Positions 26,098-33,630 are shown, numbered from the stretch's first letter. The stretch is DNA of 64,000 nt from Spirochaetota bacterium (GCA_023443865.1 JAEZST010000018.1:62001-126000); one strand, 5' to 3'. Numbers and translations: made by a program. Notes: generated from the letters alone by a model not told the origin.

Positions 26098-27056
26098 GAG
26101 CCTACCCCGCACATGGACGCGTCGATGCAGTTCGAGGCGGAGTGGGCCGCCACCGCCCCGTCGGACGTGGCGGTAACGATTTGGCGGAAGGGCTTGGATC
26201 GAATGTCTCCCGCCGCGAAGAGGCCATGGATGGAGGTCTGCATCCCCTCGTCGGTCAGTACGTATCCCTCGTCGTCCTTTTTGGCGAGGGCGACCAGTTC
26301 CGTGCGGGGATTCATGCCGATGAAGATGAATACGGCGTCGCAGGCGAGCTCTTCCTTCGCGCCCGTCTCGACGTTCTCGAGAAGCGCCGAGGTCACCTTT
26401 CCCGATTCCTGATCGGTGCCGAGAATTTCCCTCACCACGGTATTGAAGCGCACGTTTATGTGGGGGTTGCGCAGGGTTCGTTCGGCGATGGATTTTTGCG
26501 CCCTGAACGCGTTTCGGCGGTGGACCATGGTGACACGGTCGGTCAGGTGGGCCAGGAAACCCGCCTCGTCGCAGGCCGCGTCGCCGCCGCCCACCACCAG
26601 GATATGCTTGTTCCGGAAAAAGGGACCGTCGCAGGTCGCGCAGTAGGATACGCCGCGGCCGTAGTAGGCTTCCTCGCCGGGGACCCCGAGGTGCCGATGC
26701 TCGGCGCCCGTGGCCAAAACCACGGTCCGGGTCGAATAGGTGATGGGGTTTTCCTCGCTCGATTCGATCGGTATCACGAAAACGCCGTCTTTCTTGCCCA
26801 GTCCCGTAACCTTTCCATATACGAATTCGGCCCCGAAGCGGACGGCCTGTTCCTTCATGTTCGCCGCGAAATCGTAGCCGTTGACGGGATCGAGAATGCC
26901 GGGATAGTTTTCAAGCCGGTCGATGAGCACGGCCTGGCCGCCCTCTGATTTTTCCTCGATCACGAGGGTTTTCAGGTTGGCCCGTCCCGCGTATTGCGCT
27001 GCCGAAAGGCCCGCCGCGCCTGCCCCGATGATTATCATATCGTATATGGTTTCCAT
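26094..27056 (-). CDS. trxB: Thioredoxin reductase
   Basis: This 320-residue FAD enzyme reduces thioredoxin with NADPH. FAD site GAGAAGLSAA is near residue 12, the redox pair is in the CATCDG motif near 138, the NADPH site GGGDAACDEA follows, and GLFAAGDIR is near 283. The tail ends in an unusual SNCIDASMCGVGS with two extra cysteines. It is first in an overlapping trxB-nagZ-GNAT operon. Confidence 0.95.
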   Translation of the reverse strand: METIYDMIIIGAGAAGLSAAQYAGRANLKTLVIEEKSEGGQAVLIDRLENYPGILDPVNGYDFAANMKEQAVRFGAEFVYGKVTGLGKKDGVFVIPIESSEENPITYSTRTVVLATGAEHRHLGVPGEEAYYGRGVSYCATCDGPFFRNKHILVVGGGDAACDEAGFLAHLTDRVTMVHRRNAFRAQKSIAERTLRNPHINVRFNTVVREILGTDQESGKVTSALLENVETGAKEELACDAVFIFIGMNPRTELVALAKKDDEGYVLTDEGMQTSIHGLFAAGDIRSKPFRQIVTATSDGAVAAHSASNCIDASMCGVGS

Positions 27057-27062
27057 AAGAAC

Positions 27063-27092
27063 AATGTAAGGAAGGTTTTAGCTTTCAGTCAA
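27063..27092 (-). promoter_or_regulatory. trxB promoter, predicted leaderless
   Basis: On the minus strand TTGACT (27092-27087), an 18-base spacer and TACATT (27068-27063) end 6 bases before the trxB ATG. The -35 overlaps the last codons and stop of the upstream hypothetical gene. No Shine-Dalgarno is present. Confidence 0.55.
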
Positions 27093-27537
27093 GCCAGTGT
27101 ACCTTGTCGGGCGCCTTCTCCGCCATGCGGATCGTCTTGTAGCGGCCCGAATGCTCGACCCGCACGTCCTTGGGGAAATAGGTACAGTGCAGGAACCAAA
27201 CCGCGTCGAGGATAGAGGCGAAAGAATCGGAGGGACAGTAGCGAAACCACAGTTCCTGGTTTTCTATCTGCGAACGCCGGAGGGGATCCGTGGTCGCGTC
27301 GGGATCTACCGCGGCCCGCAGCTGGCTTCTCAGGCCGCCGTACCAGGCGTGGGTTACCGTTAAAAGGTTCAGTTTTTTTTGTTCATCCATCCGGTACAGC
27401 TCGAAGAGGCCGGAAACGGAGGGTACGGAAGCGTTTATCTCGTATTTATCCGCCTTTTTCAGCGGCGACCAAACCAGGGTATAGGATATCGTGTCGCCGG
27501 TGACGCTGGCGGTAAGCGAGGGTTTCATTTCGAACAT
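27085..27537 (-). CDS. Hypothetical protein, 150 residues
   Basis: I do not recognise this protein. It has no signal peptide or membrane segment, is rich in aromatic residues (Trp and Tyr), and contains a regular beta-like N-terminal stretch (SLTASVTGDTISYTLVW). The ATG is preceded by TATCAT with a 6-base gap and no Shine-Dalgarno, the same leaderless arrangement as trxB. It lies 28 bases upstream of trxB on the same strand. Confidence 0.6.
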   Translation of the reverse strand: MFEMKPSLTASVTGDTISYTLVWSPLKKADKYEINASVPSVSGLFELYRMDEQKKLNLLTVTHAWYGGLRSQLRAAVDPDATTDPLRRSQIENQELWFRYCPSDSFASILDAVWFLHCTYFPKDVRVEHSGRYKTIRMAEKAPDKVHWLD

Positions 27538-27723
27538 GGGTACATGATACCCGATAACGGGCGATTTTTACAGAACCCCTTGCCTAAAGCCCATCATGTT
27601 GGTATATTTAGCGAACGTTGCGATTGAAGCAAATTGCTTCGCGATTTTGGCGCCTGTCCTTGGAACCTGCGGTTCCGGCGGGCGGCGAGAGGAAGTGATT
27701 GTAACAAATTGCTTCGCGATTTT

Positions 27724-27795
27724 GGCGCCGTACCCAAGCGGTAAGGGAGAGGTCTGCAAAACCTTTATGCATCAGTTCGATTCTGATCGGCGCCT
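27724..27795 (+). tRNA. tRNA-Cys (GCA)
   Basis: The 72-base sequence folds into a cloverleaf. The acceptor stem is GGCGCCG (27724-27730) with CGGCGCC (27788-27794), and the discriminator base is T, as expected for tRNA-Cys. The anticodon loop CTGCAAA places GCA at 27756-27758. The T arm reads ATCAG-TTCGATT-CTGAT. CCA is not encoded. The gene sits inside the repeat array. Confidence 0.95.
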
Positions 27796-27843
27796 CAAAA
27801 AGAAAAGCCCACCATATGGTGGGCTTTTCTTTTTGAGGCGCCG
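27788..27843 (+). terminator. 56-base perfect palindrome: terminator hairpin sharing the tRNA-Cys 3' acceptor arm
   Basis: The palindrome is centred between 27815 and 27816. Its core GCCCACCATATGGTGGGC is followed by TTTTCTTTTT, a typical terminator. The symmetry extends outwards without mismatch to include the CGGCGCC acceptor arm of the tRNA on the left and the opening GGCGCCG of the first repeat module on the right. Confidence 0.85.
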
Positions 27844-28035
27844 GTTCCGCGAGGAAATGTATCGAATGCCCCGGCATACGCCGTGGCTGTGGATCGGCGC
27901 CTGAATTGGGCGCCGGTTTATCAAGGAAAAGGATAAACTGCTCCGGTACGTACCGGAGCGATGGCACGGCGCCATGATTGGGCGCCGGTTCCGCGAGGCT
28001 TACGGAAACGATGTTTCGATAGTGCAATTGCGTAT

Positions 28036-28065
28036 ATTGCGGAAATGCAATTATGCGGTTATCAT
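28036..28065 (+). promoter_or_regulatory. Promoter and likely autoregulatory site of the sigma54 activator gene
   Basis: TTGCGG (28037-28042), a 17-base spacer and TATCAT (28060-28065) lead to the ATG after 7 bases. The inverted repeat ATTGC-N6-GCAAT (28036-28051) covers the -35 and resembles two sites between the divergent sigma54 promoters at 29839 and 29870. Confidence 0.55.
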
Positions 28066-28072
28066 TTTTAAA

Positions 28073-29419
28073 ATGAGCGACGACAGCCTTACCGCGAACA
28101 TCCTCGAGAGCATTTCGGACGGGGTATTCACGGTCGACGAAAACTGGAAGATTACCTCGTTTAACCGGGCCGCGGAACGGATTACCGGGGTGGGCCGGAA
28201 GCAGGCGATCGGTCAGAACTGCTTCGAGGTGTTCAAGTCGAATATGTGCGAGTCGTCGTGCCCCTTACGGCGAACGATGAAGACGGGAAAGCCGCTCGTC
28301 GACCGTTCGGGCTTTTGCGTGACGAAAAAGGGCAGTCGGATCCCGATCAGCGTATCGACCGCCTTGCTCGTTGACGCCCGGGGAAGGGTGCTCGGCGGCG
28401 CGGAGACGTTTCGCGATTTGACCGAACTCGAGGAACTGAAGAAGGAACTGGCCTCCCGCGGGCCAAACCCCGTTTTCCGGAGCAAAAGCCCTTCCATGGA
28501 GAAACTTCTCGCGATGCTTCCCGCGGTTTCGGACTCTACGAGCTCTATCCTGATACGGGGCGAGACGGGCACGGGCAAGGAAGTGCTGGCCCGCGCCATC
28601 CATTCCCTGAGCCCCCGAAAGGACGGGCCGTTCGTCGCGGTAAACTGCGGCGCGATCCCCGAAAACCTCCTTGAATCGGAGCTCTTTGGCTATAAGAAGG
28701 GCGCCTTCACCGGCGCCGACCGCGACAAGCCGGGGCGCTTCGCGCTCGCCGAGGGCGGAACCCTTTTTCTCGACGAGATAGGCGATATTGCCCCTGCCTT
28801 GCAGGTAAAGCTTTTGCGCGTCCTTCAGGAACGGGAGTACGAGCCGCTCGGCGGCACGAAGCCGGTACGCGCCGACGTGCGGCTCGTCTCGGCGACGAAC
28901 GCGGACCTTGCGGCCCTGATCGCCGAGGGAACGTTTCGGCGCGATCTTTTTTATCGCGTCAACGTCATCAATCTCGTACTGCCTCCATTAAAAGACCGGA
29001 AAGAAGACATACCCGATCTCGCCTCGGGCTTTCTCTCGTCGTTCGCCGTGAAAATGAACAGGAAAATCGACGGGATCGCGCCCGAGGTGTTCTCTCGTTT
29101 TTACGCGTATGACTGGCCCGGCAATATCCGCGAGCTCGAAAACGTCGTAGAGCGCATGGTCGTGCTCGCGGACGCTCCCATTATCGGCCGGGACCTCTTG
29201 CCGAGCGAACTGCTGGCTCCCGGCGTTTCCCTAAAGGAAGCGCTAGCGGGAGCCGGCCCGGCGAAGGTCGCGCGCGTGCGCGACGAGGCCGAGCGGGAAT
29301 GCATCGCCGCGGCCCTCGAGGCGCACGGATGGAGGCGCGCCGAGACGGCCGCCGCGCTCGGCATCGACAAGGCGACCCTGTGGCGGAAGGTGAAAAAGCT
29401 CGGCATTACCGAGCCGTAG
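28073..29419 (+). CDS. Sigma54-dependent transcriptional activator (PAS, AAA+, Fis HTH)
   Basis: This 448-residue enhancer-binding protein has a PAS sensor domain at about residues 8-115 with a CESSCP cysteine motif that could bind a metal or respond to redox. The AAA+ domain carries the Walker A GETGTGKE (near 163), the sigma54-contact loop GAFTGA (near 213) and LFLDEIGDI. The C-terminal Fis-type helix-turn-helix covers about 405-445. The overall organisation matches the activator encoded in the orange-protein (ORP) locus of Desulfovibrio. Two sigma54 promoters lie immediately downstream, which are its likely targets. Confidence 0.93.
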   Translation: MSDDSLTANILESISDGVFTVDENWKITSFNRAAERITGVGRKQAIGQNCFEVFKSNMCESSCPLRRTMKTGKPLVDRSGFCVTKKGSRIPISVSTALLVDARGRVLGGAETFRDLTELEELKKELASRGPNPVFRSKSPSMEKLLAMLPAVSDSTSSILIRGETGTGKEVLARAIHSLSPRKDGPFVAVNCGAIPENLLESELFGYKKGAFTGADRDKPGRFALAEGGTLFLDEIGDIAPALQVKLLRVLQEREYEPLGGTKPVRADVRLVSATNADLAALIAEGTFRRDLFYRVNVINLVLPPLKDRKEDIPDLASGFLSSFAVKMNRKIDGIAPEVFSRFYAYDWPGNIRELENVVERMVVLADAPIIGRDLLPSELLAPGVSLKEALAGAGPAKVARVRDEAERECIAAALEAHGWRRAETAAALGIDKATLWRKVKKLGITEP

Positions 29420-29447
29420 CCGCGCGGGGGCTATCGTCCGCCGTCGG

Positions 29448-29732
29448 TCACGTTTCCTTCGGCGCGGTCAGTTCGGCGAGCCGCCCGTTCGCTTTCTCGA
29501 GTTCGCGCGAGAGAATCGCGACGCGGTTCTCGAGGAAGGCCTTTTCTTCCCCGTCCATCGATTCGGTCGGTAGGGCCCCGCGCATGCGTCGCCGGCCTCC
29601 GAAGCGTCCGCCTCCGAAGCCCCGGCCTTCGCCGCTCGCGTATCCCGGAACGTCATATCCCGCGCAGAAACCCGCTCCGCGGCCGGTCATCGGACCGCAT
29701 CCCCGCGGTCCCATTCCATTTCCTCTAGGCAT
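29448..29732 (-). CDS. DUF5320-type small protein
   Basis: This 94-residue protein starts MPRGNGMGPRGCGPMTGRGA, the family hallmark, followed by a Gly/Arg-rich stretch and a C-terminal coiled coil (about residues 60-90). GAGGAGG lies 7 bases before the ATG. DUF5320 proteins accompany NifX-like and MinD-like genes in many anaerobes, but their function is unknown. It is divergent from the NifX/MinD operon and has its own sigma54 promoter. Confidence 0.85.
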   Translation of the reverse strand: MPRGNGMGPRGCGPMTGRGAGFCAGYDVPGYASGEGRGFGGGRFGGRRRMRGALPTESMDGEEKAFLENRVAILSRELEKANGRLAELTAPKET

Positions 29733-29768
29733 AGTGTACCTCCTCTAGCTGAGAGTTTCCCATCGTGA

Positions 29769-29784
29769 TGCAAAAAGCGTGCCA
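29769..29784 (-). promoter_or_regulatory. Sigma54 (-24/-12) promoter of the DUF5320 gene
   Basis: The minus strand reads TGGCACGCTTTTTGCA, an excellent match to TGGCACG-N4-TTGC. Transcription would start near 29758, leaving a leader of about 25 bases that contains GAGGAGG. Confidence 0.9.
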
Positions 29785-29838
29785 AGCGCCTTTTTATGCT
29801 CCCGACGGGAGAGCGAAGGCGAAAACGCGGCGCGAATG

Positions 29839-29885
29839 ATTGCGGATATGCGCTATCCATTGCGTTCGCGTTGCGATTCCGCACT
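29839..29885. promoter_or_regulatory. Candidate enhancer sites between the divergent sigma54 promoters
   Basis: Two 16-base sites, ATTGCGGATATGCGCT (29839-29854) and GTTGCGATTCCGCACT (29870-29885), share TTGC-N6-GC with the inverted repeat at the activator's own promoter (28036-28051). They lie about 70-115 bases from both start sites, a normal distance for NtrC-type activators. CCGCA-N6-TGCGG (29879-29894) overlaps the second. Confidence 0.5.
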
Positions 29886-29928
29886 GTAATGCGGGGCCTG
29901 CCGCCCCCATTTTCGCGATTATTCGAGA

Positions 29929-29944
29929 TGGCACGGAAATTGCT
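29929..29944 (+). promoter_or_regulatory. Sigma54 (-24/-12) promoter of the NifX/MinD operon
   Basis: TGGCACGGAAATTGCT matches the consensus, with GG and GC ten bases apart. The predicted start, near 29955, is one base before the ATG at 29956, so this transcript would also be leaderless. Confidence 0.92.
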
Positions 29945-29955
29945 CAATAAAAACC

Positions 29956-30342
29956 ATGAAACTTGCCCTATCGGTCTGGAATGGCAGAATCGCTCCCGTC
30001 TTTGACGCATCGGAACGGTGCCTGATCGTCGACGCCGGTTCCTCCGGCTCGATCGGCGATCTTGTCGTTTTTTCGTGCCGGACCGCCGACGAAAAGGCCC
30101 GTTTTCTCGCTGACAAGGGCGTGTCGACGGTCGTGTGCGGCGCGGTGTCCCATGAATACGAGGAAGCCTTCATTGCGCGCGGTATCGAGATTGTCTCGTT
30201 TATAGCCGGGCCGGTGGAGCGAGTAATCGAGGCCTGGAACGCCGGGACCCTGATAGGGGCACCGTTTTCCATGCCGGGATGCGGCTGTCCGCGCCGCCGC
30301 CGATGCAGGCGGAGAGGGCGCGGAGGATCGCTCAATCTATAG
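29956..30342 (+). CDS. NifX/NifB-family Mo-Fe cluster-binding-type protein 1
   Basis: This 128-residue protein has the dinitrogenase iron-molybdenum cofactor fold (LALSVWNGRIAPVFD at the start, VVCGAVSHE in the middle). The tail is unusual: PGCGCPRRRRCRRRGRGG, a Cys/Arg-rich extension. Such proteins bind metal-sulfur clusters; the ORP protein of Desulfovibrio belongs to this superfamily. It is the first gene after the sigma54 promoter. No nitrogenase genes are present. Confidence 0.85.
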   Translation: MKLALSVWNGRIAPVFDASERCLIVDAGSSGSIGDLVVFSCRTADEKARFLADKGVSTVVCGAVSHEYEEAFIARGIEIVSFIAGPVERVIEAWNAGTLIGAPFSMPGCGCPRRRRCRRRGRGGSLNL

Positions 30343-30361
30343 GAAACAAGGGGAGACACTC

Positions 30362-30724
30362 ATGAAAATCGCAATCAGTTCATCGGGACCGACGCTCGAC
30401 GATCGGCTTGACCTTCGGTTCGGCCGCGCCGCCCTGTTTATCGTCTACGATCTTGACGGCGACGCGTTCGCCGTCGCTGACAATACGCAAAATCTCGAGG
30501 CCTCGCAGGGCGCGGGAATCCAGGCGGCGCAGCATGTCGTCAACGCGGGAGTCGGGGCGCTCGTAACCGGCCACACGGGGCCGAAAGCCTTCAAGGTACT
30601 CGAGGCCGCGAAGGTTCCCGTATTCCTGGCCGAGGGCGGGACCGTGCGGGAAGCGATCGCCGCCTTCCGCGCGGGCACCCTCGAGGCCATCGTTGCGGCC
30701 GACGTTGAGGGCCATTGGGTATGA
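30362..30724 (+). CDS. NifX/NifB-family Mo-Fe cluster-binding-type protein 2 (ORP-like)
   Basis: This 120-residue member of the MTH1175/ORP-like group opens MKIAISSSGPTLDDRLDLRFG and contains the conserved VTGHTGPKAF and GGTVREAI segments. Orange protein of Desulfovibrio, from the same family, holds a Mo-Cu sulfide cluster. It ends at an ATGA junction with the first MinD-type ATPase. Confidence 0.88.
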   Translation: MKIAISSSGPTLDDRLDLRFGRAALFIVYDLDGDAFAVADNTQNLEASQGAGIQAAQHVVNAGVGALVTGHTGPKAFKVLEAAKVPVFLAEGGTVREAIAAFRAGTLEAIVAADVEGHWV

Positions 30725-31617
30725 GGATAGCCGTCGCGTCCGGCAAGGGAGGAACGGGCAAAACGACCGTATCGGTTTCCCTCGCGCTCTCGTTTCCGGG
30801 GAAGGCGCAGCTTCTCGACTGCGACGTGGAAGAGCCGAACGCGGGGATCTTTCTCTCGCGGCGGGATATCCGCGAACGGGAGGTTACCGTCCCCGTTCCG
30901 GTCATAGACGAGGCGAAGTGTACCGCGTGCGGCGCTTGCGCGTCGTTTTGCGAGTTTAACGCGATCGCGCGCATCGGGGACACCGTCATGATATTCCCCG
31001 AACTGTGCCACTCCTGCGGCGGCTGCGCGCTCGTATGCCCGGTTGGCGCGATTCGGGAGGAACCGTCCGCGATCGGTACGTTAACGGAAAGCGAGATTCT
31101 TCGCGACGGCCTTTATCCCCTCGATTTTTTTCAGGGCCTGCTCTCGATCGGAAAGGCGATGTCACCGCCGCTGATCCGGGCGGTCAAGTCTCGCGCGGCA
31201 AGATCGGACCGGGGGGGCGAAGGGCGCGGAGACCCCGACGTACTGACGATCGTCGACTCTCCCCCGGGAACGTCATGCCCGATGGGCACGGCCGTCGCGG
31301 GCGCGGACTTCGTCGTTCTCGTGACCGAGCCCACGCCCTTCGGCCTCCATGACCTTGACCTCGCGGTGAAGACCGTCCGAACGAGGGGGATCCCCTTCGG
31401 CGTCGTCATAAATCGGTGCGATTCGGGCGACGGCCGCGTGGAGGCGTACTGCGCAGGGGAGCGTATCCGGATTCTCATGCAAATACCGGAAGACCGCCGC
31501 GTCGCCGAGGGTTACTCGGAGGGAAAACCGCTTATCGAGTCGGCTCCGGAATACCGGAAGAAGTTCGCCGTTTTGGCGGATGTCATAGCCGGCGAGATAC
31601 GGGGAGGGGACCGATGA
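30721..31617 (+). CDS. MinD-superfamily P-loop ATPase with inserted ferredoxin domain, 1
   Basis: This 298-residue protein has a deviant Walker A ASGKGGTGKTT at residues 7-17. An inserted pair of [4Fe-4S] motifs, CTACGACASFC near 64 and CHSCGGCALVC near 97, is followed by the ATPase motif VDSPPGTSCP. This combination is characteristic of the two ATPases of the Desulfovibrio ORP system. It probably uses ATP for electron transfer or cluster assembly with the NifX-like proteins. Start ATG 30721 overlaps the preceding stop. Confidence 0.9.
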   Translation: MRIAVASGKGGTGKTTVSVSLALSFPGKAQLLDCDVEEPNAGIFLSRRDIREREVTVPVPVIDEAKCTACGACASFCEFNAIARIGDTVMIFPELCHSCGGCALVCPVGAIREEPSAIGTLTESEILRDGLYPLDFFQGLLSIGKAMSPPLIRAVKSRAARSDRGGEGRGDPDVLTIVDSPPGTSCPMGTAVAGADFVVLVTEPTPFGLHDLDLAVKTVRTRGIPFGVVINRCDSGDGRVEAYCAGERIRILMQIPEDRRVAEGYSEGKPLIESAPEYRKKFAVLADVIAGEIRGGDR

Positions 31618-32531
31618 AGGAAATCGCGATAATAAGCGGAAAGGGCGGCACGGGAAAGACCAGTCTCACGGCCGCCTTCGCGACGCTGGCGGCCCGGCGC
31701 GGAAACGCGGTCCTGGCCGACTGCGACGTGGACGCCGCGGACCTGCGCCTCGTTCTTTCGCCCGAGATTCTCGAACGCCGCGAGTTTGTTTCCGGACGCG
31801 TCGCCCGCGTGGATCCCGAACGGTGTATATCCTCGGGAGAGGATTCAAGCTGCTCGAAGTGCGTGGAGCTCTGCCGGTTCGACGCGATACGGCGCTCCGG
31901 CGATTCGGGCATAGAGATCGACGGGGGCTCGTGCGAGGGCTGCGGCGTATGCGTTCGGTTTTGCCCCGCAAAGGCGATCGAGTTCGTACCCCGGCGATGC
32001 GGCGAATGGTACGTTTCCGAGACGCGGTTCGGCCCGCTCGCCCACGCGGCGCTCGACGCGCGCGCGGAGAACTCGGGCAAGCTCGTAACGGCCGTCCGCA
32101 AGGAAGCGAAACGGCTCGCGGGCGAAACGAAGGCCGACTGGATCATCGTGGACGGGTCTCCCGGCACTGGCTGCCCGGTCATCGCCTCGATCACCGGCGC
32201 CGACGAGGCGCTGATCGTGACCGAGCCCACGATGTCCGGACACCATGACCTTGAGCGCGTCGCGGGCCTCGCGCGGCATTTCTCGATCCCGTTTTCGGTC
32301 GTCGTGAACAAGGCCGACATCAACCGGGCCATGGCAGACGAAACGGAGGCCTGGTGCGCGCGGAACGGGGTGCCGTTTCTCGGGAAGGTCCCGTACGACC
32401 GCGCCGTGACGAGGGCCCAGATCGAGGGAAAGAGCGTGATCGAGTATTGCGAAAGCGGCGGAAGCTGCGGGCAAAACATACCGTCGATAGTCGGCGGAAT
32501 ATGGGAGAAGATATGTCAATCGAAACGGTAA
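31614..32531 (+). CDS. MinD-superfamily P-loop ATPase with inserted ferredoxin domain, 2
   Basis: This 305-residue paralogue of the preceding gene carries Walker A ISGKGGTGKTS at the N-terminus. Ferredoxin-type cysteines lie in SSCSKCVELC (near residue 80) and CEGCGVCVRFCP (near 105); the first group is preceded by an extra loop CISSGEDSS. VDGSPGTGCP completes the ATPase. ATG overlaps the previous stop. The two paralogues may form a heterodimer, as suggested for the ORP complex. Confidence 0.9.
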   Translation: MKEIAIISGKGGTGKTSLTAAFATLAARRGNAVLADCDVDAADLRLVLSPEILERREFVSGRVARVDPERCISSGEDSSCSKCVELCRFDAIRRSGDSGIEIDGGSCEGCGVCVRFCPAKAIEFVPRRCGEWYVSETRFGPLAHAALDARAENSGKLVTAVRKEAKRLAGETKADWIIVDGSPGTGCPVIASITGADEALIVTEPTMSGHHDLERVAGLARHFSIPFSVVVNKADINRAMADETEAWCARNGVPFLGKVPYDRAVTRAQIEGKSVIEYCESGGSCGQNIPSIVGGIWEKICQSKR

Positions 32532-33292
32532 AGATGGACGGCGTGGCGAAGAAGTATATCGTCATGTCGGGAAAGGGCGGCGTCGGGAAAAGCACGGTCG
32601 CGGTGAACCTCGCCGCGAGTCTCGCCCTGCGGGGCAAGCGGGTCGGGCTCCTCGACGTGGACATTCACGGACCGAGCGTGCCGACCATGCTCGGGCTCGA
32701 GGGAAACCGGCTCGGTGCGATCGGCGGGAAGATGCTGCCCGTCGGGATCCCGGAACTCGGCAACTTGAAGGTGATGTCGATCGGCTTCATGCTCCAATCG
32801 CCCGACGCCCCGGTAATCTGGCGCGGCCCGATGAAGAACGGCGTGATCAAGCAATTCCTGGAAGATGTCGAATGGGGCGAGCTCGATTGCCTCGTCGTCG
32901 ATTGCCCTCCCGGGACGGGAGACGAGCCGATGTCGGTCATTCAGCTCCTCGGTAACGCTGACGGGGCGATCGTCGTCACGACGCCTCAAAAAGTCGCGGC
33001 GATCGACGTGAGCAAGTCCGTCAATTTCTGCAAGCAGCTTGGCCTCCCGGTCGCCGGCGTCGTCGAGAACATGTCCGGCTTCGTGTGTCCCGAATGCGGG
33101 AAGATTACCTATGTCTTCAAGCGGGGGGGCGGCAGGCGGCTCGCTGAGGAATACGGCGTGCCGTTTCTCGGCTCCCTGCCGCTCGATCCCGCCATCGGGG
33201 AGGCCGGCGATTCCGGCGTTCCCTACGTTTTGAAGTTCAAGGAGTCGCCGGCGAGCGACGTATATAACGAGATTACAAGGAGCCTTTTATGA
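32513..33292 (+). CDS. Mrp/NBP35-family Fe-S cluster carrier ATPase
   Basis: This 259-residue protein has MSGKGGVGKSTVAVNLA near residue 18, DVDIHGPSVP near 49, CPPGTGDEP near 130 and a CPEC metal-binding pair near 198. Mrp proteins carry [4Fe-4S] clusters between partners. The ATG at 32513 has GGGAG five bases upstream and overlaps the previous gene by 19 bases; ATG 32501 is also in frame. A protein of this family belongs to the Desulfovibrio ORP gene set. Confidence 0.93.
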   Translation: MSIETVKMDGVAKKYIVMSGKGGVGKSTVAVNLAASLALRGKRVGLLDVDIHGPSVPTMLGLEGNRLGAIGGKMLPVGIPELGNLKVMSIGFMLQSPDAPVIWRGPMKNGVIKQFLEDVEWGELDCLVVDCPPGTGDEPMSVIQLLGNADGAIVVTTPQKVAAIDVSKSVNFCKQLGLPVAGVVENMSGFVCPECGKITYVFKRGGGRRLAEEYGVPFLGSLPLDPAIGEAGDSGVPYVLKFKESPASDVYNEITRSLL

Positions 33293-33630
33293 TGAAGATC
33301 GCGGTACCCGTAGCGGAAGGGCGGCTGACCCAGCATTTCGGCCATTGCGCGGGGTTCGATTCCTTCGACGTCGCCGAGGACGGAAAGACCGTCGTCAATA
33401 AGGATTACATCGCCGCCCCGCCCCACGAGCCGGGCCTCTTGCCGAAATTCCTCGGCGAAAAGGGCGTGACCCATATCGTCGCGGGGGGAATGGGGAGCCG
33501 GGCGCGCGACCTCTTTACCGAGCGGGGAATCGCCGTGTGCGTCGGCGCGCCCGCAGAGAAAACCGAGAAAATCGTCGCGGACTTTCTCGCCGGGACCTTG
33601 ATTACCGGCGTTAACGGATGCGACCATTGA
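33289..33630 (+). CDS. NifX/NifB-family Mo-Fe cluster-binding-type protein 3
   Basis: This 113-residue protein starts with two methionine codons (33289 or 33292). It has KIAVPVAEGRLTQHFGHC, where the His and Cys fit a metal-cluster site, and ends GVNGCDH. It is the third NifX-like gene of the operon and closes it. No hairpin terminator is seen right after it. Confidence 0.88.
   Translation: MMKIAVPVAEGRLTQHFGHCAGFDSFDVAEDGKTVVNKDYIAAPPHEPGLLPKFLGEKGVTHIVAGGMGSRARDLFTERGIAVCVGAPAEKTEKIVADFLAGTLITGVNGCDH

Larger units (their letters stand above)
27630..28010. repeat. Array of GGCGCC-bounded foldable modules surrounding tRNA-Cys
   Basis: Eight GGCGCC sites occur at 27649, 27724, 27789, 27837, 27896, 27909, 27968 and 27981. 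A 25-base direct repeat (27630-27654 and 27705-27729) precedes the tRNA. After it come two 65-base modules (27837-27901 and 27909-27973), each closed by GGCGCCG and CGGCGCC arms, plus an incomplete third from 27981. Modules 1 and 3 share the opening GGCGCCGGTTCCGCGAGG. Each contains internal hairpins: in module 2, GTTTATC/GATAAAC and a 20-base palindrome at 27940-27959. The spacers TGAATTG and ATGATTG are alike. Confidence 0.75.

Noticed and set aside
27630..28010. CRISPR array
   Set aside because: The modules differ in length and sequence, have no constant repeat with variable spacers, and no cas genes are nearby.
27608..28027. Minus-strand frame with repeated AEPAPN and RRQNREAIC words
   Set aside because: The apparent peptide repeats are just translations of the GGCGCC nucleotide repeats and of tRNA-Cys, so it is not a protein gene.
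28073..33630. Nitrogen-fixation cluster
   Set aside because: NifX-like folds are present but nifH, nifD, nifK, nifB and nifE are absent, and the ATPases match ORP-type genes better.
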